Below, one piece after another: positions 1 to 11,316 of a stretch of DNA of 64,000 nt. This stretch comes from Neopestalotiopsis rosae (taxonomy: Eukaryota > Ascomycota > Sordariomycetes > Amphisphaeriales > Sporocadaceae): assembly GCA_023078685.1 (NCBI GenBank), contig JALGAS010000002.1, forward strand, positions 2,232,001-2,296,000. The letters are read 5' to 3'. Positions within the stretch are counted from its first letter, which is position 1. Each line of letters starts with the position of its first letter. The translations under genes and the position numbers were made by a program. The notes beneath the pieces were generated by a model, which saw only the letters and a program-made list of their open reading frames with translations, did not search any database and was not told where the DNA came from.

Positions 1-536
1 GGTGATGGTGACCTCGGTCTCGGGGTTGAGCGGCCGGCCCCAGTGGGGCGTGTAGGCGTCGGCAATGGCCTTCTTGAGCCGCGGCCGGCCCTTGGTCGGG
101 CTGTACTGGTTGCACTCGACGCGGTCCAGCGCCTCCTTGGCCGCGTTGATAATGAAGGGCGGCGGGTTGTACCCGAAGAAGCCCTGGCCCATGTTTACAA
201 TGGGCTGCTTTGGCGAGGCTGCCGCGGCTTCATTCACAATGGACCTGTTGGAGGATGTCAGTTTGTGAGCACTTGAAATGTATCTGGGCTTTTCGAGAAA
301 ACAGCAACTACGTTGATGCTGACAGTTCCCACGAGATCAACTCACCATACATCTTGCCTCTGCCCGGCAACTCGTGCGGCAGGCTTCAGCTTATCTGGGA
401 GCCCTGTAGCCATGGTCGTAGAGAAGAGTCGCTGACTCAGAAACAATGTTCTACCCGGAGTGATGGGTGAATATCTAGGGATGTTTGTGCCGAGGTTTTG
501 AGGTCGCAATAGTGATGATAGCTTCATGAGTAACAA
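1..536 (-). CDS. BNA3: Kynurenine aminotransferase-like, class I/II PLP aminotransferase (5' part only)
   Basis: This is the N-terminal part of a fold-type I PLP aminotransferase; the gene leaves the window at base 1. Exon 1 is 346-536, the intron is 245-345 (GTGAGT donor, CAG acceptor) and exon 2 runs from 244 to the edge. The junction reads through as DVW-SIVNEAAAA. Exon 2 carries the conserved start of the family: NMGQGFFGYNPPPFI, then NQYSPTKGRPRLKKAIADAY. Yeast Bna3 and mammalian KAT enzymes convert kynurenine to kynurenic acid with 2-oxo acids, in cytosol and mitochondria. The first 41 residues are basic and hydroxylated (LSQRLFSTT), like a mitochondrial presequence. An internal ATG at 411-413 could give a cytosolic form. 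The PLP lysine lies outside the window. It is divergent from the gene at 1036. The family is fairly certain; the exact substrate is inferred. Confidence 0.85.
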
Positions 537-1035
537 TACTATGACGCCAGCTTTCTATTCTATGCCCAGACAGAATCGAATATCCCAATCCAAGCCCACA
601 AGATTTTTGCGCAACGAATCTGAACCGACTTTGATGAAATGAATGTACCAAACTTGCGGGTTTTCTTATGCTTCTGCGACTTTCAGGGTATGTAACGGCC
701 GTCATCGGTCAGCATTCGGAGTCAATCACGCAATTGGTTGTCCTGAAAAGGGCAAAAGCTTGGGCCGAACCCCCCACTGTAGCTTAAGTCCCGGCAGCGG
801 ATATAGTGAGCCTGTGAGCCTCCAAGGTACCCGTAGCCAGGAATAGCGCATATCGGCGGTCCGCTTCCAGCTTGTCATCGGTGATTTGTCCATCCTTGCA
901 GCACACTTCATTATACGTACGGGAATCATCCCGTTCAATTCGTCCTACCTGCGAAAGTAGCCGGTAGTCGATCGCCGTCTTTTACTACAACTGTACAAAG
1001 ATGAGGCTCAATCGGCCACAACGCTTGTATCCAAC
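537..1035. promoter_or_regulatory. Divergent intergenic region, BNA3-like / DSC3-like
   Basis: About 500 bases separate the start codons of two divergent genes, so both promoters must lie here. I see no clear TATA box and no supported ORF. A pyrimidine-rich, C-containing stretch precedes the DSC3-like start. Confidence 0.5.
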
Positions 1036-2034
1036 ATGACAACCCTCAAGCCGCCACCTCTTTTGACACCCGCGACGACGGCGGCTCCTTTGTCCCTGAC
1101 CATTCGCTTCAGCGCCAGCGTCCCCGACCTGGACCTCGACATCCCGCACCCGTCGCAGACCACCGTCATCTCCCTCAAGAGCCTGATCCGCGGCCGCCTG
1201 GCCGAGCCCAACTCCCAGCGGCGCCTGCGCTTCATCCAGGGCGGCAAGATCCTCCCCGATGGCGCAGCTCTGAGCGCCGTCCTGCGCGCGCCCCCTCCGC
1301 CGCCGCCGCGCGCCGACGACAGGAGCCGTAGTAATGGCGGCGGCGACGCCAAGGGCAAGGGCAAGGCCGTCGCCAACCGCCTCCCGTCGCAGAGGATCTA
1401 CGTCAACTGCAGTATTGGCGACTCGCTGACGGACGCCGAGCTCAAGGCCGAGGCCGAGGCCGCGAGCCTCCCCGTGTCGGAAGCGCCTTCGTTGCAGTCG
1501 GGTCTAGGAGCGTCGTCACCTGCGGGCGCGGGCTCCCCGGCGGCCCCTGGAACGCCCGCGCCGGGCGGCATCAACACGACGTCGCCCACCCCGAGGGGCT
1601 TTGATCGCCTGCTCAACGCCGGCTTCTCGGCCGCCGAGGTCAACCAGCTGCGGCTGCAGTTCCGCTCCATCCACAGCTCGCGCTTCACGCCAGATACCCT
1701 GCCCTCGCCCGACAGCTTCCGCCGGATGGAGGATGCATGGATCGATGACAATGGCGCCGCAGTGCCGACCACCGGCGGCATGGGCGGCAGCACGGGCTCG
1801 TCGGGTGCCGTCGGGGGCAGCGGTGGGTTCGACAGCGATGAGGTCGGGCTTCTGGGCTGGCTGGATGCCATGATATGGGGCGTCGCCATTGGCTTCCTCT
1901 GGCCCATGGGCAGTTTTGGCTGGCTGGCGAGGCAGCACGGCATCCACAGCGATCGGGTCAAGGTCATGATTGGGGCCGGTGTGTTTCTGAGCCTCCTCAT
2001 TGGCATTGTGAGGTCCATTTCTGGAGAACACTAA
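1036..2034 (+). CDS. dscC: Dsc E3 ubiquitin ligase complex subunit 3-like protein (DUF2407)
   Basis: A single-exon ORF of 332 residues. The N-terminal part (about residues 18-105) is ubiquitin-like: LTIRFSASVPDLDLDIP, then a strand and helix (VISLKSLIRGRL) and RRLRFIQGGKILPDGAAL, as in DUF2407 proteins. It is interrupted by a proline and glycine/lysine-rich loop. A disordered Ala/Pro/Gly linker follows, then the C-terminal DUF2407_C region with GFDRLLNAGFSAAEVNQLR. Two hydrophobic segments end the protein (about 275-300 and 308-328), fitting a Golgi/ER membrane protein. In fission yeast and Aspergillus the Dsc complex ubiquitinates membrane substrates and activates the SREBP sterol/oxygen response. 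The first ATG of the frame was chosen; no intron is needed. The family call is strong; membership of the Dsc complex follows from family knowledge. Confidence 0.85.
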   Translation: MTTLKPPPLLTPATTAAPLSLTIRFSASVPDLDLDIPHPSQTTVISLKSLIRGRLAEPNSQRRLRFIQGGKILPDGAALSAVLRAPPPPPPRADDRSRSNGGGDAKGKGKAVANRLPSQRIYVNCSIGDSLTDAELKAEAEAASLPVSEAPSLQSGLGASSPAGAGSPAAPGTPAPGGINTTSPTPRGFDRLLNAGFSAAEVNQLRLQFRSIHSSRFTPDTLPSPDSFRRMEDAWIDDNGAAVPTTGGMGGSTGSSGAVGGSGGFDSDEVGLLGWLDAMIWGVAIGFLWPMGSFGWLARQHGIHSDRVKVMIGAGVFLSLLIGIVRSISGEH

Positions 2035-3046
2035 AGAATGAAAATTGGGCAAGTTGGCCGTCGATGAGTATTGTCAATGACACAAGAAGGCTCTGCAATG
2101 AATAAATAGTCTACGTGGCATAGCGGCGGCGTTTATAGGTTTTTATGTTTTTATTAGAATTGTATTAGGAAATAGCAAGAAATGAATGATACCCCAACAA
2201 ACTTTGGATTCTAATTCAAAAATTGCCTATATGGTAATGTCTAGAAGTCACATCGACTTGAGAGGATCCTTGATCGGAGATACATTCTGTTGCACGCTGC
2301 TTCACATAGTCTTATAGAAATAGCCCATGACCTCTATTGCTTGTGTGCGGGAGGGCATACTATCGTCCTAAAATAGATAATGTCCAGACCCCTAAATACA
2401 ATTTTCAGACATCCCAACAGCTCTCAAAAAAACCATCAAATCATCATATGAGAAAATCATACATCAAGTTGAGGTCAAGTTGAGAGAGAATCCCACATCT
2501 CTTCAGACTGCCGTTGGGCGTCGAGAGTCTCCATCACTATGTAACTTTTTCAGAAGTAAGAGTGATTTAACAAAGTTTTATTTGATCGCCTCTGCGTAAA
2601 GAGAGAGGCATGTATCTGAATTATGTCGAGATAGTCCAGAGCTTTACCATGTCATCGGAGAGCACCCAATCGTCCCAACAACTTTCTGTATCATCTTCAA
2701 ACCATCATACCGAAAACCATCCGTCGTGAATATACCGAGCAAAGAATATAGGTACATATACACAAACGTGAGCCTCAAATCGGAAGTCACAGGAACGACC
2801 TACAGTTCTTTGACTAGAGGACCTGCCAGCCCCACCTTCCCCCCACTTGCCATTGGGCGACATTCCATCGGTTGGTGCACTCACTGAACACGGAGATGGG
2901 ACAAACCAACAACAACATTGAACCATCTCTATAGCTTCCTATCATGCTTTTCTAGGTTACCTACTACTACATTAAGGATCTTCATTCAGGCGTTATACCC
3001 GTGTACCTCAGTACAGCCGAGCGTCGGAGGGAGGACACTTGCAACC
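2035..3046. other. Intergenic, no gene seen
   Basis: About 1 kb of moderately AT-rich sequence holding the 3' UTR of the DSC3-like gene and the promoter/5' UTR of VFA1. The VFA1 frame is open upstream from 2918, but that extension is not conserved-looking. No other feature is supported. Confidence 0.5.
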
Positions 3047-3702
3047 ATGTCGTTTCCCAATGTATGGCATCACCGCAAGGTAGCCGAGTCGTCCGCTAAA
3101 GGCTGTGACATATGCTACAAGCCAAGCACCAGCGTCTTGGTAACGCCTGAGAAGCAAGACTTCTTCTACGTCTGTCCTGCGCACCTTAAGGACACCAGGT
3201 TCGCCACGCCCATCGTAGATGAAGCCGCCATTGCTGCCAAGAAGAAGAAGGAAATGGACGAGGAGCTTGAACGGGTTAAGAAGGAATACGAAGAGAAACA
3301 AAAGAAGAAGCAGGAGAAATCCAAAGGAGACGACAAGTCAAAGTCTGACGATAAGGACAAGGACGAAAAAGCAGATGAGACCAAGGACGAGTCAAAATCC
3401 AAAGATGAGGTTGGCGTCCTTGAGGGTTTCTCCTGATAATGGAGCTTGTCTCCTTACTAATCTTGTCCAACAGGCAAAATCTGAAGCCGCGACTCCAAAA
3501 GAAGAGGAGCCAAGAGTATTTTCTCTCGCAAAGTAAGAGGTGCAAATTAGGCATATGTCATGTCAAAGCTAGCTGACACCTCTCAAGGAGTTTCTACCAG
3601 GGCCGCCTTACCAAAAAGCATCAGGCAGAATTGGCCAAACGGAACCGTGAGCGCATGGCTACTCCAGGCTTCTTTCCCTCTGTTCCCAAAGATGCACCTT
3701 AG
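3047..3702 (+). CDS. VFA1: Vps4-associated protein 1 (Vfa1)
   Basis: A three-exon gene encoding 178 residues: exons 3047-3409, 3474-3532 and 3588-3702. The introns are 64 bases (GTTGGC donor, TTACTAAT branch site, CAG) and 55 bases (GTAAGA, AAG). The N-terminus has a small zinc-site arrangement, CDIC at residues 20-23 and CPAH at 43-46. The middle is a highly charged Lys/Asp/Glu coiled-coil-like stretch. The end, SFYQGRLTKKHQAEL followed by KRNRERMATPGFFPSVPKDAP, is the conserved C-terminus of Vfa1 that contacts the MIT domain of the ESCRT AAA-ATPase Vps4. Known role: endosomal protein, regulator of Vps4 ATPase in vacuolar trafficking. The ATG at 3047 was preferred over an in-frame upstream ATG at 2918 because MSFPNVWHHRKVA is the typical family start. 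The first donor is non-canonical in positions 3-6 but preserves frame. Confidence 0.9.
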
Positions 3703-4601
3703 AACACCAATTCACACGACGATGCCATCCGTGTGCCATTATTGCCTTCTCTTGAGCTGCGCGGGTCGTATAAAACCAGCTCGAAACTGGCCGCCAAAAC
3801 ACACAACAGCTGGAATAGCTTACATCTTTCCGGCTATCAACACCTTACCCACGAGCCCCAGACAGGGGCCCGAAAGGTACTTTCATGGAAAGTACACACT
3901 CGATTTCGAAGTGACAGCCATTATCAGATGAACATACATGACCATCTTTGCAGCCCAATGAGCTTCTATCTGGCCTCGAGGGGAGCCGTTTGACCTCTTT
4001 CAGCATAGTATTTCGTGCAGGTCTCGCAAGATGCCTGCATTAGAATATCGAGCAGCAATTTCAATAGGCCCCAAAGTCCACACCATCATTTGCAAGCGAT
4101 AGTTCCGGAACGGACATTTGTAACCCCAATGTACTCGATCTCCGTACATATCTAGAGCCACACCCACAAGCTCGAAGTGTGGGCCTTGTCCCGAGCTGCA
4201 GTCAGCAGCACACAATGAAGGGACCGAGAGATGCCGCTTATAGGCCTCTTCCGCGGGTTGGCCCGACTTGTTGCTGTCATTTTGGTTGAACCAGACCAGG
4301 CTTAAGGTGATCACATGATGACGAGAAATCATCTTTGTATTACCGCCAAACCTGTCAGCCTTACCGGGCGATGGTTCGAGACGCCACGAAAGACGGCGGC
4401 AGGCAGGCTTATGATATCCGACCCTTCCACCATGTGCTTAGCTTTCGACTACAACCAGCCGAGCCTGCCGCCGAAACTTGTGTTTCCTTCTGTGAGCGAA
4501 AAAGATGTACAGGTTCTGTGTCCGGGGATTGCTACCCAACAGAGTCCGGCCCATCAGCCCCGTGGGTGTTCGTCCCACCCCTGAACGGGATTAGTGCTTA
4601 C
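3703..4601. other. Intergenic, no supported gene
   Basis: Holds the VFA1 3' UTR and sequence beyond the 3' end of the degenerate gene at 4602-5344. An ORF on the plus strand (4335-4769) overlaps that gene antisense and shows no recognisable domain. Confidence 0.4.
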
Positions 4602-5344
4602 CTCGTAGACGACAAGATGGCAGAAGTCCAATCGCCCTCACGATCGAATAATGCGGGGTTATCTGCACAGAAGACCATGATGCTACCTCGCTTGTCTTCT
4701 TCATGTACTGCCACGAAGCTGCCGTCCATCTCGAGCCCCAACTTTACCAGACGACCCGTTTCCATCTAGCATGGTGAACAAACCTACCTGCTTGCTCCAT
4801 GTACATCGGCACGGGAGGATTGTCGTCCACAATCCGGGCGCCGGCAGATCCATAAAGGAAATCCCGAGTCCTGAGTGTCTAGGACAAGAATCCTTCCCGC
4901 CTCTTATCGTGGAGCAACGACCACGGCCCGGGACCTTGCATGATGCCCCGGACAGGATTACCATATTCCAGCCGTAACACCCATGAGGCGGAAATAAAAT
5001 GATAGGGAAGTCAGAATCTGGGCAGGCAACACTATACGAGACAATGATTAAACTGCTGCGGTGTACTGTTCTACTTCGAAGAGGATTGTGATTTATTACC
5101 AGAGAAGGAAGTTCCCCCTTTTGGCCCCTCTTGCAGTATACCAGGCACAACAGGGCAGTTCTGCGGTGTGAGATAATGCGGCCGCCTGCGGAGTTCGTCC
5201 TACGGATTCTGCCCCGGCAATGTAACAACGAAAGAAAGTCTCGCCCGCTGTGTCGAGAGCAAGGGATACAATGCTTGTCGCAACGGGCATGATGCAAGGT
5301 CAAGCAAGGATGATTAGGCCTACGGCGTATGTTGAAAATCTCAT
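4602..5344 (-). pseudogene. Probable broken gene for a small secreted protein
   Basis: On the minus strand an ATG at 5344 opens a textbook signal-peptide core, MRFSTYAVGLIILA, that meets TGA after 14 codons. A second frame continues with coding-like sequence (LALDTAGETFFRCYIAG, 5290-5096). Another frame near 4884-4790 gives LYGSAGARIVDDNPPVPMYM. The clearest segment is 4770-4602: KLGLEMDGSFVAVHEEDKR, then GSIMVFCADNPALFDREG, ending at a good donor (GTAAGC) at 4601. No set of introns I tried joins these in one frame; the gap at about 4788-4767 would need a 22-base intron. I read it as a frameshifted or stop-containing relic of a secreted protein, or a gene whose splice pattern I cannot resolve. 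The family is not recognised. Confidence 0.3.
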
Positions 5345-8300
5345 GGGCCCGTTGGATGTGATATTGCTCTGCCGGATGCACGAGGCCTTGCCGTCAACGA
5401 CCAGGCTCATCTCGAACCCTCCCCCAAAATCATGTTTATATGGTTGCCTGCCCTGACTGATCCACTTCTACCAGGACCTTTCAGACCAGCCGACCGGCAC
5501 TCAAGGCACTCTGTCTTGGGCCAGGCTTCTTTTCTTTTTCATGATCTCAACTTTGTCCTGAACCCCTGTATGCCTTGACGTAGGGCAGATGGCGCACGGC
5601 ATCGACAATCTTTGTGTCACCCACCTTTTGTTCTGTGTAGCTCATGGGCATTCAATTAGCTTCAAATGGCGTATTTTTGGACAAGGAGTCACGACTGAGA
5701 GGCCGCACCGCAAGCAAGGACGGGGCAAACGGGGCAGTGGCCGTGGTGTATCAAGGCCCACAGAAGCTTTTGCCGTTCCGGGTCCTGGCGTTAAAGTTTT
5801 TGGTGGCAGCCTATACCGTCAATGTCCCCCCCACTGTAGGTGAGGCAGGCAGGTGTATAAACTCATATCGGTGCCGAACTCCGAAATCCTCAAAGGTGGA
5901 TAGAATTGGAGGAGGACAAAGATGTCAAGAAGATGTCATCGGCATCAAATGCAATCTTGCTCGGGTCAGGTTCATTTGCTCAAGCAGCTTTAGCTTGAAA
6001 AGAAGTTTTGTGGACGTGGCATTATGCCGTTGTCCTTTCTTATCCTCCGTGTATCTTCTGCAGGAACCGGCTCTTCTCACCTCGTTTACTCGTATAACAT
6101 GGCGTATCTCATGGAATCTTTCATGTTGGCCCCTTTGGACTCGTTCTATATGCCTGTATTCATCTGCATCATTGCCAAATGAACCGTTTCGGGTTCACGC
6201 AAGGTAAGACACGATGTCATGTATCAGTGCATATATTGCGAAAGAAGAAAAGCGCCAATTCGTAGAACTGGGAATCGGGCGCAGAAACACACATTCTCTT
6301 TTCCGTCTTTCATCGGCAGGGCCAAGCTTAAATCCTTTCGGCGCGCGTCCCTACTGAATAGGATAAGAAAAAAGAAAGTTCATCTTTGTTAGTTCCCGCT
6401 TCCCCTCCCTTCGTCCCACGAGATCCTATTCGTTATCCTTACGCTCAACCACTTTGACGCCTCGAGGACTATTTCCCCAAAATGCTCGGGAATAAATATG
6501 CGGCACCTTTATTGCGTTGGGGGGCGGTAGGCAGTCGTATCTCGGGGTTTCGAATTGTAGGCGCTTATGCTTAAGTGAGCTCGGTGGTATCATGATAAAT
6601 TAAAAATCTTTGAGTGTCTGGATATGCCTGGGGGCGTTGGATAAGCGGGCGTGAGAGTACAACATGACTTTGGCTATTTTTTATTTTCTTCTCGTGGTAA
6701 AGGGGCAAAAAAAATAAAAATAAAGAGAGATAAAATTCAAACTTGGCAGTATGTTGGCCCACCCCCGGTTGTTCTCCGTTTCCGAAAACACCCCCCGCGC
6801 GGCCGGTGTGGAGGTGAAAAGAAGAATCCGGAACGCTGGGGCATCATCGCCTTACCCGTGTACCAGGGGTGAGGCCATGTCAGTGTCCATTTTTTGTTCT
6901 TTTTGATCCTCTTGGTACTTTTTGACCAGGTTTCTGTGTGTTCTATTGCCCCAGTAAGAATCCTGACAGGGAAGAGAGAAAAATATCAATGACAGGATCT
7001 TTGATATTCCTTGTTGTAGAGGCACAGACGACCGTTGGAAATAAGCGTTACCACCATTCGGTGGTTTCCCCCTCACAGTGTATCTGTTTATTACGCGACC
7101 CCCGTCGATCTGTTCCGTCGAGGCGAGATCGAAAACCGTTGTAATCAAAGCGGAGCAGCTACCGGCAGTTGGAAGCGCTGATGAATGTACTTTCTCTTGT
7201 CAAGTTCCTGTCTCTTTCGTCTCTCTCCATTCATTTATTCCAGCAATGGAATGTGACTCGATTTGATCCATACTCGGCATACTCAAATAGACCCTCTGCT
7301 CCTTTGAAGTCTTTCAGAAAAATGCTGGGACATGATTGACAAAGACTTGTTCACTAATCGACACCTTTTTAGGTATATGGTCTCTCTTCCCACCTCGCAC
7401 TCCTGGTTCGCTTTTTTTTTTTTTTCAAGGTAACCCATGGGCGAGTTTCGTTTTGATCCTTGTCAACATTTCTCGGTAAAAGCCAAAGCCAACGCTGTTG
7501 CTGCAATGTACTATGTAGGCATCGATTTCTTTCAGGGAATCGAATCCTTCCCGACAACAAGTTGCTTGTGCTTCTTTCCTAAAGCGGCTTTTTATCTAGA
7601 TTGGAACATAGATGAGCTTGGGGTGTTCGTTTGCGCATGCGTACGGCGCAGCACAGGGAACGCTGATCCCATGATCTGATGTATGTTAGACCGCTTTCGC
7701 CTAAATGTGTGAATCTTTTGCTTTGGCTCTCTTGACTTGGGGGCGGCCCAAGTTCCAAATCTTATTGGAGTCACTTGAATTGGGAAAAAGGTGGTACAAT
7801 GATTGTTCTTCGTCCTAGTCATGGAGTTACTTCCATCATGTGACGATGCGAAGGGGGCCAGGCAGCCGTTGAATCCTATAATCATCCATACACCTGCCAA
7901 AGAGCGTTGCTTGGTGTAAAAACTGGGTACTCATCGAGTCATACAAGAGAACAAAGCGTACATACATGCATGCCCGTATATGTGGGTTTGCGGCTGCAGC
8001 CGTGGCCGAGGCCGAGGCCGCCGCCGCGAACACGCATCAAGGCCCAAAAGTCCATCATATCATGGTAGAAAAGGACCATCGAACATGAATTGATGCTAAT
8101 GTATGAGTTGTAATCCTAGCATAATCTGGAAAGATCGACAGCATGGGGAGTCCGGGCGGGGAATCCCATAACGGTTCATTTTTCGATCTAGTCAGCGGGC
8201 CGTCTGCTGTTTCATTACATTGGGGGTTTGTGTGCCTCTTTTCAAGATCACGGTCAAAGGAATATATCATGATCTTTGATCATCACAAGCCAAAATACTG

Positions 8301-10142
8301 GGGGAAAGACAACCCCTCGACAATGAGTACCTAGAATGGGGTGTATTTCTATTACAATGTAACACGCAGCAAACGATCACCCCATCTCTATTGTTATTCG
8401 TTATGCCGATGATGTATGTGTGTTTTTGCCAGGGGGCAGTGACATTGCATAGATTTGACAGGTTCTGGATTGGAGTTTGACATGTACACTCATCGCCCAC
8501 AGAAAACTTACCCTTCTGTGCCTCAGTGATCTATCTCTCTTCCGTGGTTTGCTATCAACCGGCCGTATATACGCCAATGATATGCCATTTCTCCTCTCCC
8601 CCCTTGGCCCCCCCTCCCCCGCGCGACGCCACATGCGCCGCATCACCACACACCTGCGCAACTTATCATGATGCCATTGATTTGCTTTCCAAAGGACAAC
8701 AAATAGGTCTTTTGTTTTTGCAACCGGATTAAGAGATGGAAACCTTGCTTTGGTATTTGTTTTCAGGCTTTAGAATGGGTTCAACCCCATTTTCCCATAT
8801 TGGGATATTGTCCGAGAAATGAAAAGAATGTGGCTTGCTGTACATTTTCCTGCATATGTAGGTATCAGAATCCGGTGGGGCCAGGAACCGGATTAACGGA
8901 TTCCCAATGTCAGCAATAAAGTTCGGGGGGAGACAAGATACCTAGGAGAACCGGATTCGGTATTACCCAAACGGTAATACATGATTATCAGAGGCGTGAT
9001 CAAACTTGACATAAGAAAACATGCACACCCCTAATGGTATTGGTTTTCCAATAATCTCTTCCAAGTGCACAGCTCGTAAAAGGACGGCGAGGTTTTCGGG
9101 ATTTGGTAACACCGCATCGCCAATGCATCTCGTGATCCTGACGAGGCAGTCTCACACTTGTCAAAGAGGGGATAAAACTCATTGGTAAGTCAACTCCGAC
9201 AATAAAAGCCAAAAGGGCGGGCGCCGTGATGCCAATATACCATGGTAGTGTGATCTGGGTTTGGGGGCCCTTTCTGTACAACGTAAATTGAGATACCTAC
9301 AGCTTTAACCCGCTGCAGCCTCACGGGTTGGGTAATATACCACATTCAAAAGAAAGGAGCATTATTTTTTCAAAGTAAATGCATGCCATAACAACCTCGG
9401 CCGAGTTATTTAGAGGCTTTCCGTTATGCTTCTCTGTCAAACTCTGCTGTCAGATCTGCAAGAGGAATTCCGAGCCAGAGATTCGTTTTTCAGGCCTTTG
9501 ATTTGCTAGCTCTTCTCGACAGAGGGAGATAGGGAGAGAGGGGGAGAGGGCAGAAATACATGAGAGAGTCTAGCCTGCCCAGCCGACTTTTGGCTTGCCG
9601 AGAAGGCTTCTTTTCCTGGTGCTCTGTGGCTTGATGTACATGGTAGATCGATCTCACCTCACACAAGAAGTACTTCAAACATGTAACTAACGGGAAGGGT
9701 TGGAGGGGTAAGGAGGGAGGGATCGAGAGGGGACATTTTGCTGCTCATCCATTAGTGGTTGCGTTATTTGGATACGACGGCGGCCGATGTCCAACGTCAG
9801 CAAGCAACCAAGGCACCTTACCCTAGCTCTTCGGGATCTGGAAGCTTAGCTACCCTGGTCTGGTGTGTATGTATGCTTGGAGCTGAACATATAATGGGGG
9901 AGAAAAAAAGAGTTTTAGTCTCGGCGGTCTGATACCGACGCATTTGTTTTCTTCGGCTCCATGAGGCTAGTCAGACTATGAATCTATGCAAATATCTGGA
10001 AACCTCCTCGCGCCGGTTCCCTAAGATCACTATGGGTATTCTCATAGTGATACAAGTCAACAAAGACTTGGTCCTATCTTCTACGAGCCCATCTATCTGG
10101 CTATGGACTTGCATTCTTAGGGGCCGTCATCCGAGTGGTTGA
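5345..10142. other. Long intergenic region, no gene recognised
   Basis: About 4.8 kb between the degenerate secreted-protein gene and the 3' end of YVH1. ORFs here are short and none shows a domain, signal peptide or spliceable continuation I can support; the longest (5644-6207) loses protein-like character after about 65 codons. The region holds poly-T/poly-A runs (for example near 7413 and 6710), poly-C/G runs near 8600, and a 9-bp inverted repeat at 10026-10051 listed separately. Confidence 0.5.
10026..10051. repeat. 9-bp perfect inverted repeat with 8-base loop, 3' of YVH1
   Basis: The arms ATCACTATG (10026-10034) and CATAGTGAT (10043-10051) are perfectly complementary around an 8-base loop. 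It lies 92-117 bases beyond the YVH1 stop codon, so it probably falls in that gene's 3' UTR or just after it. An RNA hairpin role in 3' end formation or mRNA stability is possible but unproven. Confidence 0.6.
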
Positions 10143-11316
10143 CTATAAGCTGCCGTTGCGACCGGGCGGCATGCGGATACCCATGTCGGCCGGCCGGGCC
10201 AGGACCTCATCCACCCGGCCCCGGGCAAGTGAGAAGGCGGGACAAACCCACTCCTTGCAGCTGCAGTTGAACCCCCTCCAATCGAACCGACCGACGTGGG
10301 CGTTGCATTTGGCGTTCGGACATAGCAGGCGTCCGTCCAGAGCCCCGTCTTGTAGGTACGGCCGCATCCACGACAGCGTCTCGACAAAGATGTGTTGACA
10401 TTCAGTCTTTTCGTTGTTCTTGTTGTTGCTGCCGCCGTCCTGTTGTCCGGTGCCCTTGTGGTCGACGATGAACTTTGAATTGGCGAGCACGCGACGGCAC
10501 TTTTTGCATCTCAGCTGCTTGTCCGACGTCTTCTGCTCAGCCGCGTCGTCGGCGGGTTCGGCCTCGTCCTCGAATCGGATCCAGTCGGCATCGGGCGCCA
10601 TGCGAGCGTCCCGAGCTTCCTTGAGCTTGTTCTCGTAGAGCCACTTTTGGTAGATGGGATGGTTCTCCACGGCGTCGTCGCTGCCGGCGGGACAGCCCAT
10701 CTCCCACCACAGCTCCAGCTGCCGCATGAAACCGGGATTGGGCTCAGCCAGGGACCGACACTCCCGAACCGTGCTCAGGGCGCCCATGACTGCCTCGTAC
10801 GACGTCTGCCTCCGCTGCGCCGTTGACGCCGCCGAGGGGACAAACTGTTTCCCGCCGTAGCGATGCGGATACTTGTAGAGCAGATAGGCAACCACGCACG
10901 TGACGGATCTCGACTTTCCCATGGCGCAATGCACGAATACTGCGCCCGAAGACTTTTTGTCCTGATTGTCGCCGTCATCTTGTTCTTCACTACCAGTCAC
11001 ATGCAGCCCCCGATCAATGAAGCGCACAGCCTTGGGCAGGTGAGCCAAGAGATCCTCGTCCTCCATGTCATCCACATCAATGCTCAAATGATTGAAAAGC
11101 TTGGCCTTTTCACCCCATCCCTGAAATGAGTACTTGATGACAGACAGAATCGACGTGATGTTTTTTTCCTCCATTTTCTCCGGGGTTGTCAGGGCAAAGA
11201 TGCTATAGTCGGGCATGTCAATACTCTGCGCAGAAACCAACATTATAGAAATTTTCGAGCTGGACTCACCCGCCTACATACAGGTCGTCATTGCCCGGTA
11301 TCCTGTTCAAGGCCAT
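10143..11316 (-). CDS. YVH1: Dual-specificity phosphatase Yvh1
   Basis: Two exons (11316-11270 and 11202-10143) encode 368 residues; the 67-base intron has a GTGAGT donor and a TATAG acceptor. The joined start reads MALNRIPGNDDLYVGGIFAL, the typical Yvh1 N-terminus, which is why this acceptor was preferred to the CAG 21-23 bases earlier. The phosphatase signature HCAMGKSRS gives the CX5R loop with Cys108 and Arg114. The C-terminal half is the zinc-binding domain: CKKC, a Cys/His pair before FVETLSWM, then CPNAKC and CSCKEWVCPAFSLARGRVDE. Known role: Yvh1 releases Mrt4 from pre-60S ribosomal particles in late ribosome assembly, a task needing the zinc domain rather than catalysis. An acidic insert (about residues 86-100) sits just before the catalytic loop. 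High confidence. Confidence 0.93.

Noticed and set aside
4701..5381. Minus-strand ORF of 226 codons
   Set aside because: It crosses the broken secreted-protein gene in a different frame; His/Arg/Cys-rich and without domain. The better coding-like pieces lie in other frames.
5644..6207. Plus-strand ORF of 187 codons
   Set aside because: The first 65 residues look plausible, but the rest is Cys/Ser-rich, the ORF has no family and no promoter or splice evidence.
11203..11269. Shorter 46-base intron for YVH1 (acceptor at 11224)
   Set aside because: It would insert IDMPDYS between YVGG and IFAL. The 67-base intron restores the conserved LYVGGIFAL start and is a more usual length.
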